Assembly: GCA_964035575.1 (NCBI GenBank)
Contig: OZ037925.1
Location: 496,001 to 560,000, forward strand
DNA from: Rhynchopus sp. YZ270_cl-10
Lineage: Eukaryota > Euglenozoa > Diplonemea > Diplonemida > Diplonemidae
DNA length: 64,000 bases
Reading direction: 5' to 3'
Below, one piece after another: positions 1-10,172 of the stretch. How positions within the stretch are numbered: position 1 is the stretch's first letter; every line of letters begins with the position of its first letter. The position numbers were made by a program, and so were the translations under genes. The notes beneath the pieces are model-generated. The model had not been told where the DNA came from and ran no database searches. It saw only the letters and a program-made list of their open reading frames with translations.

Positions 1-2340
1 AATGCATACGATCGAACGGTGTATAAGACCAAGTGCGCGTATCCCGCGATGCTGAGCCACGAGGTTGAACGGTACTGCGGTCTCACCACCTCCCGCAACG
101 AGCGTGCCCCTCCTGTTGTGTTTCCCACCCCCGACGAGTTGCTCCACATCCCGGCCAACCTCTCCAACCTCTCTGGCACTCTTGCAACTGAACAATGGCT
201 ACAAGCCACGGAAAACGGGTTGGTTTGCCGTGCTTGCAAGATTTTTGACCGTAGTGACCGAGCACAGCACGCGCTGGTGAAACAACCGTTGCCATACGAT
301 CAAGTCGCCAACCTCCTCATCAGTCGAAGTGACTCGCACGTGAAATCTCAGAACCACATCGAGTATTGGAAGAGGTTCGAAGACCGTGAGCGGAGCCTCA
401 GGGACGGCAGCACAGGGTCGTTGGGGAAGATGTTTAAAGCAGGGAACGCTATTCAGGACAAACAAAAGCGCCTCCTCGCGACCCAGCACCTCATAGGGGC
501 GTTCCACCACGTGGTCTTCTTGGCCAAGAATAACTTGGCTCCTTTCCACCTCTTCTCCAAGATGCACAACAGACAGGCCCACTTTAACCAAGAGACCATA
601 GATTTTCTCTGTCAGCGTAATAATTACACATCGCATGATATACACCAGCAACTGTTGGAGATTGTGGACGCTGAAGTTAAAAAAAGGACCCTCCGACGTC
701 TGCAAGCTTCCTCCGCGCTTGGCCTCCTTCTAGATGAGGCACAAGATCGCACCGCCAAGGCCCAGTATGGGGTCGTGTACAGGGTGCTCGAAGAAAGTGG
801 TGTGAAGGAGGTGTTTTTTGGGATGAAATCCCTCAAAGCAAGTGGCAACGCGGAGAACATCGCTGCCCACATGAGGGACATGTGCCCGGAGGGACTGTGG
901 CCGAAGGTGCTGGCGCTGGGAACCGACGGGTGCAACTGCATGTCGGGTGAATACGGTGGGTTGCAATTAATTTTACGACGAGACCGGTGCCCTTTTGCAC
1001 TCTGGTGCTGGTGTAGGGGACACCGGCTGAACCTCATTGCCCTGCACTCCGTAGACTCGTTTCCGCTGTTTAAGACTGCTTACAACCTCATCAGTGAAAC
1101 CTTTCGGGCTGTTTATCGGGGGAGGGGGGACAACAAAGGGAAGGTGGCTACGTTTCGCGACGCCGTGGCCGCATGTGCTGCAGTTGACCAGTTTGGGATG
1201 TGGCGTGAGAGAGAACTGTGCGAGGTGGGGACGACCCGTTGGGTGAGTCACGAGCGTGGGGCTGCTACGATATGTCTAACCCTTAAAGGAATCATCCAGA
1301 CCCTTGTGATTTTGGAGAAGAGCGATCTTGTCACGAGCTACCGGTCCCCCACTTCGCTCTGCTCCATCTTCCTCATCTCTGAACTGATGCCAATTCTCGG
1401 CAGGTTCAGCAAGTCGCTGCAGCAGGAGGAGCTGTGCTACTTCGAGATACCGGCGCTCACCGCCCACTATAAGGGGAAAGTGAGGAACCTGCGGGACAAT
1501 CCGGAGAACTACCCGACGTACTGGAGCTCGCACATCCGGATCAACGCCGCGTTTGAGGCGTTTGATCCTGAGAGCCGACCAGAGGAAATCGGTGGCTCTT
1601 TTGTGCGGGAGTTCCACTCGCAGTATGCGCTCCCCTACCTCACCCAGCTCGAAGACGACCTCGAGGAAATGCTGCAGGGGGCACCGGTTCTGGCGGCGTT
1701 TGGGGTGTATGACGTGAGGTGTACGTGGAGCCAGGAAAAGCTCGAGACAGAATTGGGTGTGCTGTGTGAACACTACGGAACGGGGAAGGACTTCACCGCA
1801 CAAGTAGAAGACTCTGAGGTCATTCGTCGGAGCCCCCCCTTTTTCTCGCAGCAAGTGATCTCCTCAATCAAGCACGAGTTTGAGGGTGTACTGAGAGAGC
1901 TGAAAAAACTCTCAGAAAAAATAAAATCCAAGAACTTTACTACAGTGACGTTGGCGTTTGTAAACGACGAGTTTCTGAAGAGTGCATACCCGTCAACCTC
2001 AAGCCTTCTTCAGATTGCGTTGATAATGCCCCTCAGTACTGCGAGTGTGGAGAGGTTGTTCAGCCTGATGAAATTAATCAAAACAGCAAGAAGGATTAGA
2101 ATGTCTGACGCCACCGTCGACATGACCATCAATGTGGCTTTGGAGTGCGACTACAACGACGTGTCCGGAATCCCGCACGACCTGATGGAAATGTTGATTG
2201 CCGCCTTCCGGAGCACGGACCGGAAGCATGACTTTTCTTCTTTTGAAGAGTACAAGGAGGCAATGACCTCCATTGTCAACTGGAGGTCAGAGAAGTCTGC
2301 GAACCACACGCAGCAAACTCGCAGTACTCAAACTGACTAA
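1..2340 (+). CDS. hAT-superfamily transposase (ZNF862/DUF4371-like), 5' end outside window
   Basis: The frame is open from the first base, so the true start lies upstream; the first in-frame ATG is at 49. About 780 residues are visible. Near the N-terminus is a Cys/His-rich segment resembling the TTF/BED-like zinc finger of this family (VCRACKIF, then SDSHVKSQNHIEYW). The middle has a TDGCNCM segment and a CRGHRLNL segment, matching the second-Asp and C..H regions of hAT RNase H-like transposases, followed by TRWVSHERG. Near the C-terminus STASVERLFSLMK marks the hAT dimerisation domain. The family cuts and pastes hAT elements, making 8-bp target duplications. No stop or frameshift is visible, so it may be recently active or domesticated. 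Its 3' end forms one arm of a large palindrome. No terminal inverted repeat could be identified because the left end is outside the window. Confidence 0.88.
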   Translation, partial: NAYDRTVYKTKCAYPAMLSHEVERYCGLTTSRNERAPPVVFPTPDELLHIPANLSNLSGTLATEQWLQATENGLVCRACKIFDRSDRAQHALVKQPLPYDQVANLLISRSDSHVKSQNHIEYWKRFEDRERSLRDGSTGSLGKMFKAGNAIQDKQKRLLATQHLIGAFHHVVFLAKNNLAPFHLFSKMHNRQAHFNQETIDFLCQRNNYTSHDIHQQLLEIVDAEVKKRTLRRLQASSALGLLLDEAQDRTAKAQYGVVYRVLEESGVKEVFFGMKSLKASGNAENIAAHMRDMCPEGLWPKVLALGTDGCNCMSGEYGGLQLILRRDRCPFALWCWCRGHRLNLIALHSVDSFPLFKTAYNLISETFRAVYRGRGDNKGKVATFRDAVAACAAVDQFGMWRERELCEVGTTRWVSHERGAATICLTLKGIIQTLVILEKSDLVTSYRSPTSLCSIFLISELMPILGRFSKSLQQEELCYFEIPALTAHYKGKVRNLRDNPENYPTYWSSHIRINAAFEAFDPESRPEEIGGSFVREFHSQYALPYLTQLEDDLEEMLQGAPVLAAFGVYDVRCTWSQEKLETELGVLCEHYGTGKDFTAQVEDSEVIRRSPPFFSQQVISSIKHEFEGVLRELKKLSEKIKSKNFTTVTLAFVNDEFLKSAYPSTSSLLQIALIMPLSTASVERLFSLMKLIKTARRIRMSDATVDMTINVALECDYNDVSGIPHDLMEMLIAAFRSTDRKHDFSSFEEYKEAMTSIVNWRSEKSANHTQQTRSTQTD

Positions 2341-2442
2341 GTTTGAGTACTGCGAGTTTGCTGCGTGTGGTTCGCAGACTTCTCTAACCTCCAGTTGACA
2401 ATGGAGGTCATTGCCTCCTTGTACTCTTCAAAAGAAGAAAAG
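2232..2442. repeat. 103-bp-arm palindrome covering the transposase 3' end
   Basis: Bases 2232-2334 (last coding exon of the transposase) are repeated inverted at 2340-2442, with a single mismatch (C/T at the GGTCAG/GGTTAG position) and a 5-bp centre (GACTA) containing part of the stop codon. The reverse strand therefore also encodes the last ~34 residues of the transposase. Transcripts from either strand would fold into a near-perfect hairpin. Confidence 0.97.
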
Positions 2443-2949
2443 AGAGTAGAGCTACTTGTGGGGGGGTTTTTATAAATAGATACAATAGATATAGAGCTAC
2501 TTGTGGGGGGAGAGCCCTGGGGTGGGGGTGGAAATTTTTTGGCCGAGGGTTGTGAGAGCCCTGCGCTCTGACCGGGCTTGGGGAATATGCGTCTCTCCGC
2601 CGGAGGCCCCGAGAAGGCGCTTTGCAGGGGTTTTCGCGCGAAGCGCGAAAATTTTTTTTTGACCATCAACAGAACTTTTTCAAAACCGGAAATCCTAGCG
2701 GAGGGGCTGGCACATACATTTAAAAAAAAAAAAAACAGTAGTTGTTGATGCAGGCACCTCCGACTGACCCACTGTACGATGCCAGCCATCCGGATGAAAG
2801 CACAAAAAAAAGGAGGGGTCGAAATTCTAGTGAAAAAAAGAAATACACAGGGGGAGGGGGTTTGCTGGAAAAGAAGAAAAAACAGCAAAAAAAAAAAAAA
2901 AATCATTTGGTATAAAGACTATCCATTTCATTGTTCCAAAAAGAGTGAA
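2443..2949. other. Non-coding stretch after the hAT palindrome
   Basis: No gene seen. It holds a direct duplication of TAGAGCTACTTGTGGGG (about 2447-2463 and 2491-2507), a GC-rich self-complementary patch (TTCGCGCGAAGCGCGAA near 2630-2648) followed by T10, and poly-A runs. This may be the 3' terminal region of the hAT element, but I see no clear terminal repeat. Confidence 0.5.
2738..2806 (+). repeat. Short repeat family SR2, copy 1
   Basis: Shares GATGCAGGCACCTC and then GTACGATGCCAGCCATCCG plus GATGAAAGCACAA with copies at 44529-44589 and 52895-52967. GGCA/TGCC and CATCCGGATG can pair into small hairpins. It lies outside any gene here. Confidence 0.8.
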
Positions 2950-3059
2950 AAACACCCCCCTCTAAGGCAGTGCTGTAAGAATACTTATTCTGATACGTAT
3001 TCTTCGTAAGAATACGTTAAGAATACGTATTCTTACAGCACTGTCTTAGGGGGATGTTT
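2950..3059. mobile_element. Foldback MITE, about 110 bp
   Basis: Left arm at about 2950-2984 (contains CTAAGGCAGTGCTGTAAG) and right arm at about 3024-3059 are inverted repeats of roughly 35 bp with few mismatches. The short centre contains further GTATTCTTACG-type palindromic units. It carries no coding sequence. The superfamily is unassigned: the ends resemble CAGTG-starting mariner-like repeats, but no TA duplication is clear. Confidence 0.75.
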
Positions 3060-3981
3060 GTCTGAAAGTTGTTGTTTTTGCTTTGTGCTCTTTTTGTTTT
3101 GGTGGTCTTTAAAAATGTCTAAGCGGGATGTGCCCCCTTTTTTTTTGGACGCCAAACATATTTTTTTGACAACTGCAAAGAAAATAATAAACAGAGCAAT
3201 TGGAAGTGCCAAGGGCTCATCATGAAACTTAAAAAAAAAAAGCGGTTGCCAAAATAAGTCAGAAGAAGAATGGACGAGGAAAGGGGAGGGTGAAAAAACA
3301 CAATGCACATATTTTTACGAAAAGGGGGCAGCCTCGATGAAGCATTCTAATCACATTATCTGCCTTTCTACATTTTTTGTTTCTTAATTTTTATTGAAGA
3401 ATTGATAAAAACGTGCAGGCACAATGCCATATCACCTTTTTTTTCGTGTGATCTTCACGTTTTGGCCAGACTTTTTTTTTTTTTCCTTTTCTCCAAAGAA
3501 AAAAATACCCCCCCCATGTCCCCCCTCCCTCCCTCTCTCACCCAACAACTATTTACACAACTAATACGCGCGTGGGCTCTGCCGGGGTCTGTGATGTGTT
3601 TTTTTATATTATTTTCATTTTTTTGAGATACCAACCTTATCAACCTGACTTTTACGATCGCCAACTGATCTTTGATAACCCAAATAGAGAAGAAGATATT
3701 ATTTTCAATCGAAAGATGGAGTTTTATCCAGTCTCGAATGGGAAAGAGAAATGTTATTTTTGTTGAACACAACCAAAAAAGTGTATGAGATATGAATTGG
3801 CGCAAATTTGTCGGTACCAGGCGAATAAACATTCTTTGGACAAAGCCCTCACTTTTCCCTAAAGTCTTTATCAAAGGTGTAACCTTCTCCACCACTCTTT
3901 CCTCCCCAAAGAGAAGTTGAAATTCCTCATCTTTCAGCCTACTGGAAAAAAAAAATTACCCTGCTTTGCAAAAAAATTGAC
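3060..3981. other. T-rich intergenic region
   Basis: Low-complexity T, A and C runs. No reading frame with family resemblance was seen on either strand. If the upstream minus-strand gene (3982-6051) is spliced at its C-terminus (possible GTATGA donor near 4012-4017), a last small exon could lie here, but I could not identify one. Confidence 0.5.
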
Positions 3982-6051
3982 TCAAAATAGGGCCTTCTCA
4001 AAAAAAAATTCATACGTATGCTGCCTCTTAACGGACACCACCGTTGGGGGTCCGATTACCATGGATGAAGGCCGGGGTCGGAGCGGAGGAGGGGACCCGA
4101 TCTTTCTTGGCGGGGAGCCGAGACGGAGCGGGGGGCCGCTGCTGGTGGCTTCGCTGGGCGGGATGTCTTCGAGGTATGCTGCGGCGTAGGAGGAGGCTTG
4201 GCTTTGTGCACCGTACTCTTGCAGTGCATAGTCGTCCTCCTCTGGGTGAGGGACACGTGGCGGCAGACGGCCACGGCTTCGGGGACCTCCGGCACCACGA
4301 CGGTGCTCTTCTCCTCTTCTCTCCCTCTGGTCCTCCCTCCGCACGACACTGCTCCCGAAGCTTCCTTCATGCAACCTCCCAGCATCGAAGTACGCCTGCG
4401 AAGAATGGTGGCTCTGTTCATACGGAGCCTCATACTGCGTTTCGTGCTGTCTAGGGGGAAGGGTAGGACGCCCGCTGTACGCACTTCGTACATTCCGCCC
4501 CGCTCTAGGGTCGGAAAGACCTGCAATGGTCGCAGGGGGTTGCGGGGAAGCGGAAGGCTGCTGACGGTGGTGCGGCTGGCGTTCTCCAAAGGCCTGCTCT
4601 GATTCTGCGATCCATTTTTTTAGGATGTTTGTTTTCATATCATGGGGCTTCATCCCCCCATTTGAACGACGCAACCGAGATGCTTTGGTTTCTCTGTACA
4701 GCCGTGGCGTCGTTTTTGCCTTCACTGCCTCCGCTGGTTTGTTTGCTGCCCGATAGCCTCTGGCTCTCTGTCGAGCGGCGTGCGCTGCTTCAGTAGGGCT
4801 AGGCGCTATCTTAGCGACACCCTGATATCCACCACCGAGATATGGAGAGCGAGGACGGAAGGCCCGTTCCTTCCGTTTTGGGTTCACAATATTCTGTTTT
4901 GGCGCCTTGTACACATCAAGAATCGGTGGCGGTGGCAAGATACTGTGTACATTGTGGTTGTTCTGTTCATCTAGCGTGCTGTCCAAGCTCCGCCGCATTT
5001 TGATGTCATTAAACTCTTCGTGACGGTCTTGGCTACGTGGTGTCCCCTGCAAGAAGCTCTGCCCCTGCTCGGTCGACACCGGGGAGTGAACGGGGCGGTG
5101 GTTGTTGTGTTGTCTATTCTGCCCAGCCTGACCGCCATGCACCTTACGTTGTGCGATCCCTTCGGCCTCTGCTTTACGTTCTTCTCTTGCACGACGCATT
5201 TCTTGAAGAATTTGGTTGCGGTCATCATCCCTACTATTACCACTGGTACGTGGAGGTTGGGCAGTGGAGGTACGTGGAGGTTGCGTCTGAACAGGATCAG
5301 GAACGGAACGGCGGAGAGGCACGGTACGATCATTATCTGACGCAAAGGAGCTGTTGGGCATACGAATATCAGGCACCGGAAGGAAGGCGACGTCATCCCC
5401 AAAGGTGTCTTCATCCTCCTCCCCTTCTCCCCACGCTTCAAGCGTGACCGATCCTGGTCTAGGCCGCTCCACTTTTGACAGCGGTTTTGGTGGGTTTGGC
5501 ACATCCATTAACACAACATCCGACTCTTGTCGGAACACACTTTGGTTGTGATGTTTGGGGGAATCGCTCAGACGCATATCGGGAGATGGTGGGTCATACT
5601 GTGACGCGGGGGACACATCCTTGGATATGGTTGGCCTCTTATTAAACAGAAGGTGGCGGTAGTAGCGGTGGAGGAGGGTGAGATGGGATTTGCTGGAGAG
5701 GACTGTGCAGGCAAGGGATTGGAGGCGTGTGTAGCGGATGCGCGCGGTGGCGGGGCAGGAGGTGAGAAGCTCGCTGATGTCGCTGCCACCTGAGCTCAGC
5801 ATCGTGCGCACGCTAGGTGCCTTCACAAGCGTGGCAGTGGCAACGTGCAATGTCCCTTCATCTATAAGAGTTCTCGCATACGCCTCAGCAGCGGCGCACT
5901 CACCCTCCACCATCCCCTCCACATCACGACACTGCCGGATCAACGCCAGCACTCTCCGCAGCTCGACCTTCCCCTCCCCATCAACATCCATCTGCCGGAA
6001 CCGCGAGACCAACGCTCGCACTGCAGGAGACTTGGAGGCATGCGCCCCCAT
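3982..6051 (-). CDS. Large disordered protein with N-myristoylation signal and degenerate EF-hand
   Basis: A single open frame of 689 residues from ATG at 6051. It starts MGAHASKS, which fits the MGxxxS(K) N-myristoylation consensus, so membrane anchoring is likely. Residues about 17-33 read as an EF-hand-like loop (DVDGEGKVELRR) lacking the acidic residue at position 12, so calcium binding is doubtful. Residues 1-145 are mostly helical. The remainder is low-complexity and rich in Pro, Ser, Arg, Gln and His, with an acidic patch near 210 (EGEEDEDTFGDD) and a short coiled-coil-like run (EMRRAREERKAEAEG) near 290. Such proteins occur in cilia- and membrane-associated scaffolds, but I do not recognise the family. 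The last residues are low-complexity and preceded by a GTATGA that could be a splice donor, so the annotated C-terminus may be wrong. Confidence 0.72.
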   Translation of the reverse strand: MGAHASKSPAVRALVSRFRQMDVDGEGKVELRRVLALIRQCRDVEGMVEGECAAAEAYARTLIDEGTLHVATATLVKAPSVRTMLSSGGSDISELLTSCPATARIRYTRLQSLACTVLSSKSHLTLLHRYYRHLLFNKRPTISKDVSPASQYDPPSPDMRLSDSPKHHNQSVFRQESDVVLMDVPNPPKPLSKVERPRPGSVTLEAWGEGEEDEDTFGDDVAFLPVPDIRMPNSSFASDNDRTVPLRRSVPDPVQTQPPRTSTAQPPRTSGNSRDDDRNQILQEMRRAREERKAEAEGIAQRKVHGGQAGQNRQHNNHRPVHSPVSTEQGQSFLQGTPRSQDRHEEFNDIKMRRSLDSTLDEQNNHNVHSILPPPPILDVYKAPKQNIVNPKRKERAFRPRSPYLGGGYQGVAKIAPSPTEAAHAARQRARGYRAANKPAEAVKAKTTPRLYRETKASRLRRSNGGMKPHDMKTNILKKWIAESEQAFGERQPHHRQQPSASPQPPATIAGLSDPRAGRNVRSAYSGRPTLPPRQHETQYEAPYEQSHHSSQAYFDAGRLHEGSFGSSVVRREDQRERRGEEHRRGAGGPRSRGRLPPRVPHPEEDDYALQEYGAQSQASSYAAAYLEDIPPSEATSSGPPLRLGSPPRKIGSPPPLRPRPSSMVIGPPTVVSVKRQHTYEFFFEKALF

Positions 6052-6349
6052 TGTGTCAATATGTCTGAAGGTGCGTTTAGAGGGAGGAGAAGAGGGGGTA
6101 GCGGGGTAAAAGGGTGTACTGGATGCAGAGGGGGGGAGGGGGGTGAAATGAAATGAGAAGTGGTTCTACAGGAAACACAATATATTCCCGGTTCCCCACC
6201 CCATGGCCTCTGACCGGAAGGAATTTTCATGTCTGCGACATATTTTGCTCCTCGGGCTGAAAATTTGGGGGAAAGGGGTGTTTGAGTCCTTGGCTAGGGG
6301 GGAAGGTGACTCTGTGCTTGCCGCACTTCCCCCCCCCCCCCCCCCCCCC
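6052..6349. other. Spacer ending in a C21 run
   Basis: Region 5' of the minus-strand gene. No coding seen. It ends with an uninterrupted 21-C tract (6329-6349) directly abutting the left terminal inverted repeat of the next element. Confidence 0.6.
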
Positions 6350-7925
6350 TAGGGGCCGCAGTCCCCTAAGGAAATTATGTAACAATAATTCATTTTGCCA
6401 CTTTTTGGCGTATAGTGGCCACAACCTGCAGAGAACCACCCCAGAATAGGTCAGAAACACCCTGTGAGGCAAAATTGGGTGAAAATTCGACTCTAGAATG
6501 TGAAAAAATGGGAAAAAATAGCAAAAAACTGGCTTTTTGGGGGTTTTGGCCATTTTGGCCAAAACCCCGATTTTTCATGAAAAAACATGAAAAAAACACC
6601 AAATTCGATGTTTCAGAGAGTCATTTGAGACCTATTTTGCCCCAAAAACGTGCTTGGAGTCCATTCTCGCCTGTTTTTCACATTTTTACGCCTTTTCTTT
6701 GGTGAATTTGGCCAAAATTTGGTCAAAATGACCCCCTGTCCACCCCCTGTCGACCCCCTGTCCAAGGCCAGGATTTTTCCCCTGGCCATCACATAAAGTA
6801 GGGTATGGTGCAAATTTTGGTATGTACCCCCCCAAAAAATGGTCTGCGGACCCAACGGAACCGTTTTTTTACCCTTTGGAGGACTCAGAAGCACTAGAAA
6901 TGGGGAAAATGAGTGAAAAATTGCCCTCCCCCCCAGAGAGGGGGGTAGGGGCGGTTTTTGGGCTAAAAAATGCCAAATTAGGGCCGCCAGAGGCCTCTTG
7001 GGGTCACTCTCCTGTGGAAATCGTACTCCTAGGGGTCCTGTGGGCCTGATTTCGACGAGCTGCACCCTTTTGGGCCCCTCGAACCGATCTTGGTTTGAAA
7101 TATTGAGTCGAATATGACCCCTGGACAGGGGGTAGACAGGGGTCATTTTGACCTCAAAACACCAAAAAGCGGCCAAAAAAAGTACCTAAAGTGTCCAAAA
7201 CAGGTCGGAATGGACTCACGGGACATCCCTGGGGTAGTTTTGTGTCCAAGCAGCTGTCATGATGTCGAAATTTTACAATTTTTTTTGAAAATTTGGTCAA
7301 AAATGGTCATTTGTCCCAAAATGGCCCAAATGGCCGATTTGTGCTTTATTTTCCATTTTTTTTGTGTTTCTGGTAATCAGTCACCCAAAAAAAAGGACAC
7401 ATTTTTGCCATACCATACATATTTGTTCGGTTCCTCCCATTTTTTGTGCAATTTTTCGTGTTTTTTGCATTTTTTTTGCATTTTTTTTGACCAAAACTTA
7501 GTGAAACTTAGTAAAACTTAGTGAAACTTAGCAAAACTTAGTGAAACTTAGTGAAAATTTGCTGAAAATAACCCCAACAAAACCATTTCTTGAGCGGAAT
7601 ACCCCCCTGTATGGGTAATTGTGGTTGAAAATAGGTGCCTAGAACATGTTCTGAGTGGTTTTGGGGGTGAAATTGCCCCAAATACCCCCACAAAGCAAAA
7701 AATGTGCCAAAATTGGCCATTTTGCCCCAAATGGCCAAAAGGGCTGAAAATCCTATTTTTTCACACTTTTTTCACTTTCTGAGGTGCCAAACCATGAAAT
7801 TCTGGGTCACACTGCCCCGGAAACCTATTTTGGGTGTCAGACACACCCTGAGGTGCCCACTAGATGCCCAAAAAATGACGAAATAATTATTGTTACATAA
7901 TTTCCTTAGGGGACTGCGGCCCCTA
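6350..7925. mobile_element. 1.58-kb non-autonomous element with 41-bp terminal inverted repeats
   Basis: Bases 6350-6390 and 7885-7925 are perfect inverted repeats of 41 bp starting TAGGGGCCGCAGTCCCCTAA. Both ends abut C-runs (21 C on the left, 18 C on the right). This would fit insertion into a C-tract, or a homopolymer target duplication. The interior is biased, full of GGCCATTTTGGCCAAAA-like words and homopolymers. The open frames it contains (for example 187 codons at 6613-7176 minus) have no domain resemblance and look fortuitous. A second, truncated and inverted relative starts at 9831. The superfamily is not recognised. Confidence 0.85.
7494..7556 (+). repeat. Short 10-mer tandem repeat (AAACTTAGTG)
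   Basis: About six imperfect copies of AAACTTAGTG inside the TIR element. Confidence 0.85.
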
Positions 7926-8152
7926 CCCCCCCCCCCCCCCCTACAGGGGTACCTGTAACGAGGGGGGTAAAAACGGCCCGGCCCCCGGCCCCCGGCCCCT
8001 GGTTATCAAATGGAGAAAATCACGTGTATGCATACACGGTATACACAACGCAACTTTGTGCGCGGGTTTTTGGGTCATTGTTGCCCACAAACGGGCCGGC
8101 ATTTGCATTCCGGAATCCGTCCGGCCAGTCGTGGGGTCAATTTGCCGAAATG
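7926..8152. other. Spacer between element and satellite block
   Basis: Begins with an 18-C run, then CCCGGCCCC-rich repeats (7977-8000). No gene seen. Confidence 0.5.
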
Positions 8153-8198
8153 GACAAGTTCTCGTTTTTGGTCAATTTCCGCAGTATACACAGATTTC

Positions 8199-9284
8199 AC
8201 AGTACAGTACAGTACAGTACAGTACAGTACAGTACAGTACAGTACAGTACAGTACAGTACAGTACAGTCAGTACAGTACAGTACAGTACAGTACAGTACA
8301 GTACAGTACAGTACAGTACAGTACAGTACAGTACAGTACAGTACAGTACAGTACAGTACAGTACAGTACAGTACAGTACAGTACAGTACAGTACAGTACA
8401 GTACAGTACAGTACAGTACAGTACAGTACAGTACAGTACAGTACAGTACAGTACAGTACAGTACAGTACAGTACAGTACAGTACAGTACAGTACAGTACA
8501 GTACAGTACAGTACAGTACAGTACAGTACAGTACAGTACAGTACAGTACAGTACAGTACAGTACAGTACAGTACAGTACAGTACAGTACAGTACAGTACA
8601 GTACAGTACAGTACAGTACAGTACAGTACAGTACAGTACAGTACAGTACAGTACAGTACAGTACAGTACAGTACAGTACAGTACAGTACAGTACAGTACA
8701 GTACAGTACAGTACAGTACAGTACAGTACAGTACAGTACAGTACAGTACAGTACAGTACAGTACAGTACAGTACAGTACAGTACAGTACAGTACAGTACA
8801 GTACAGTACAGTACAGTACAGTACAGTACAGTACAGTACAGTACAGTACAGTACAGTACAGTACAGTACAGTACAGTACAGTACAGTACAGTACAGTACA
8901 GTACAGTACAGTACAGTACAGTACAGTACAGTACAGTACAGTACAGTACAGTACAGTACAGTACAGTACAGTACAGTACAGTACAGTACAGTACAGTACA
9001 GTACAGTACAGTACAGTACAGTACAGTACAGTACAGTACAGTACAGTACAGTACAGTACAGTACAGTACAGTACAGTACAGTACAGTACAGTACAGTACA
9101 GTACAGTACAGTACAGTACAGTACAGTACAGTACAGTACAGTACAGTACAGTACAGTACAGTACAGTACAGTACAGTACAGTACAGTACAGTACAGTACA
9201 GTACAGTACAGTACAGTACAGTACAGTACAGTACAGTACAGTACAGTACAGTACAGTACAGTACAGTACAGTACAGTACAGTAC
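8199..9284 (+). repeat. (ACAGT)n pentanucleotide array, about 217 copies
   Basis: 1,086 bp of almost uninterrupted ACAGT; one irregular unit lies near 8268. It is open in all six frames only because the unit contains no stop, so the apparent proteins (for example 8010-9293) are artefacts. Confidence 0.98.
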
Positions 9285-9414
9285 CCCTGCTAACGACCCA
9301 CCCAGAGTGGGACAAAAAAAGCTCATCCCAAAATATGCCGATCACAAAAAAATCACAAAAAACCCCGATCATCCAACAATCACACACCCAGGCTTTATTA
9401 GCTTATCAGCTATG

Positions 9415-9661
9415 GTATACTGTGTATACTGTGTATACTGTGTGTACTGTGTATACTGTGTGTACTGTGTGTACTGTGTATACTGTGTATACTGTGTATA
9501 CTGTGTGTACTGTGTGTACTGTGTATACTGTGTGTACTGTGTGTACTGTGTGTACTGTGTGTACTGTGTGTACTGTGTGTACTGTGTGTACTGTGTGTAC
9601 TGTGTGTACTGTGTGTACTGTGTGTACTGTGTGTACTGTGTGTACTGTGTATACTGTGTAG
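9415..9661 (+). repeat. (GTGTACTGT)n nonamer array
   Basis: About 27 copies of a 9-mer alternating GTGTACTGT and GTATACTGT, with the GTATACTGT variants concentrated at the two ends. Confidence 0.97.
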
Positions 9662-9717
9662 TGCGGAAATTGACCAAAAAATGAGAACTTGCCTGTCGCC
9701 ACCCCATAATAAATGTT

Positions 9718-9820
9718 ATTCGCATGTCATTCGCATCCTGTTCGCATTGGCCAATGCGAACAGGATGCGAATACCCAATGCGAACAGGATGCGAATGATG
9801 CGAATGAGCCGTTCGCACGC
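9718..9820. repeat. ATTCGCAT-rich palindromic cluster
   Basis: Several ATTCGCAT/ATGCGAAT octamers in both orientations. Bases 9729-9772 form a perfect 44-bp palindrome with no spacer (centre TTGGCCAA); the right half (CAATGCGAACAGG) is then repeated directly at about 9777-9789. Confidence 0.95.
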
Positions 9821-9830
9821 TATGTATGCC

Positions 9831-10172
9831 TAGGGGGTCCGACTCCCTAGTAAAATTTTGTCCGGTTTTTAATTTTTTCAACATTAGGCCATTTCCCGGG
9901 CACCTCCGGGTGAATCCTGCCCCCAAAATAGGGTTTCTGGGCCCTGTGGGGCTAAATTCACCCTCTAGGTACCCCAAAATATGAAAAAAATTGAAAAATA
10001 TGGTAAAAAATCGGGTTTTTGGCCTTTTGGGCACTATGGCTGATTTTGACTAAATTTCCAAAAAAAGATCAAAAAAAGCCCCAAAAATAGACGGAAAAAG
10101 GAGTCTCTGGCCACAATTTCGACCCAAAAGTGTGTTTTGAGTCCATTGCAAACGGTTTTTCGCCTTTTTGCC

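Larger units (their letters stand above)
8153..9692. repeat. Composite inverted-repeat block containing two satellites
   Basis: Left arm 8153-8192 and right arm about 9651-9692 are inverted copies (both contain GGTCAATTTCCGCA and CAAGTTCTC). They enclose an ACAGT pentamer array, a 130-bp unique middle and a GTGTACTGT array. The two arrays use related words in both orientations (GTACAGT/GTACTGT). The structure looks like a foldback element whose interior was built up by tandem expansion. Confidence 0.8.

Noticed and set aside
2337-2906. 189-codon minus-strand frame ending like the transposase
   Set aside because: It arises from the inverted duplication of the transposase 3' end plus low-complexity sequence.
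6613-7176. 187-codon minus-strand frame in the TIR element
   Set aside because: No domain, biased composition, no start context; the element is better regarded as non-autonomous.
8010-9684. Very long open frames (up to 545 codons) across the ACAGT and GTGTACTGT arrays
   Set aside because: The repeat units contain no stop codon in any frame; six-frame openness is an artefact of the satellite.
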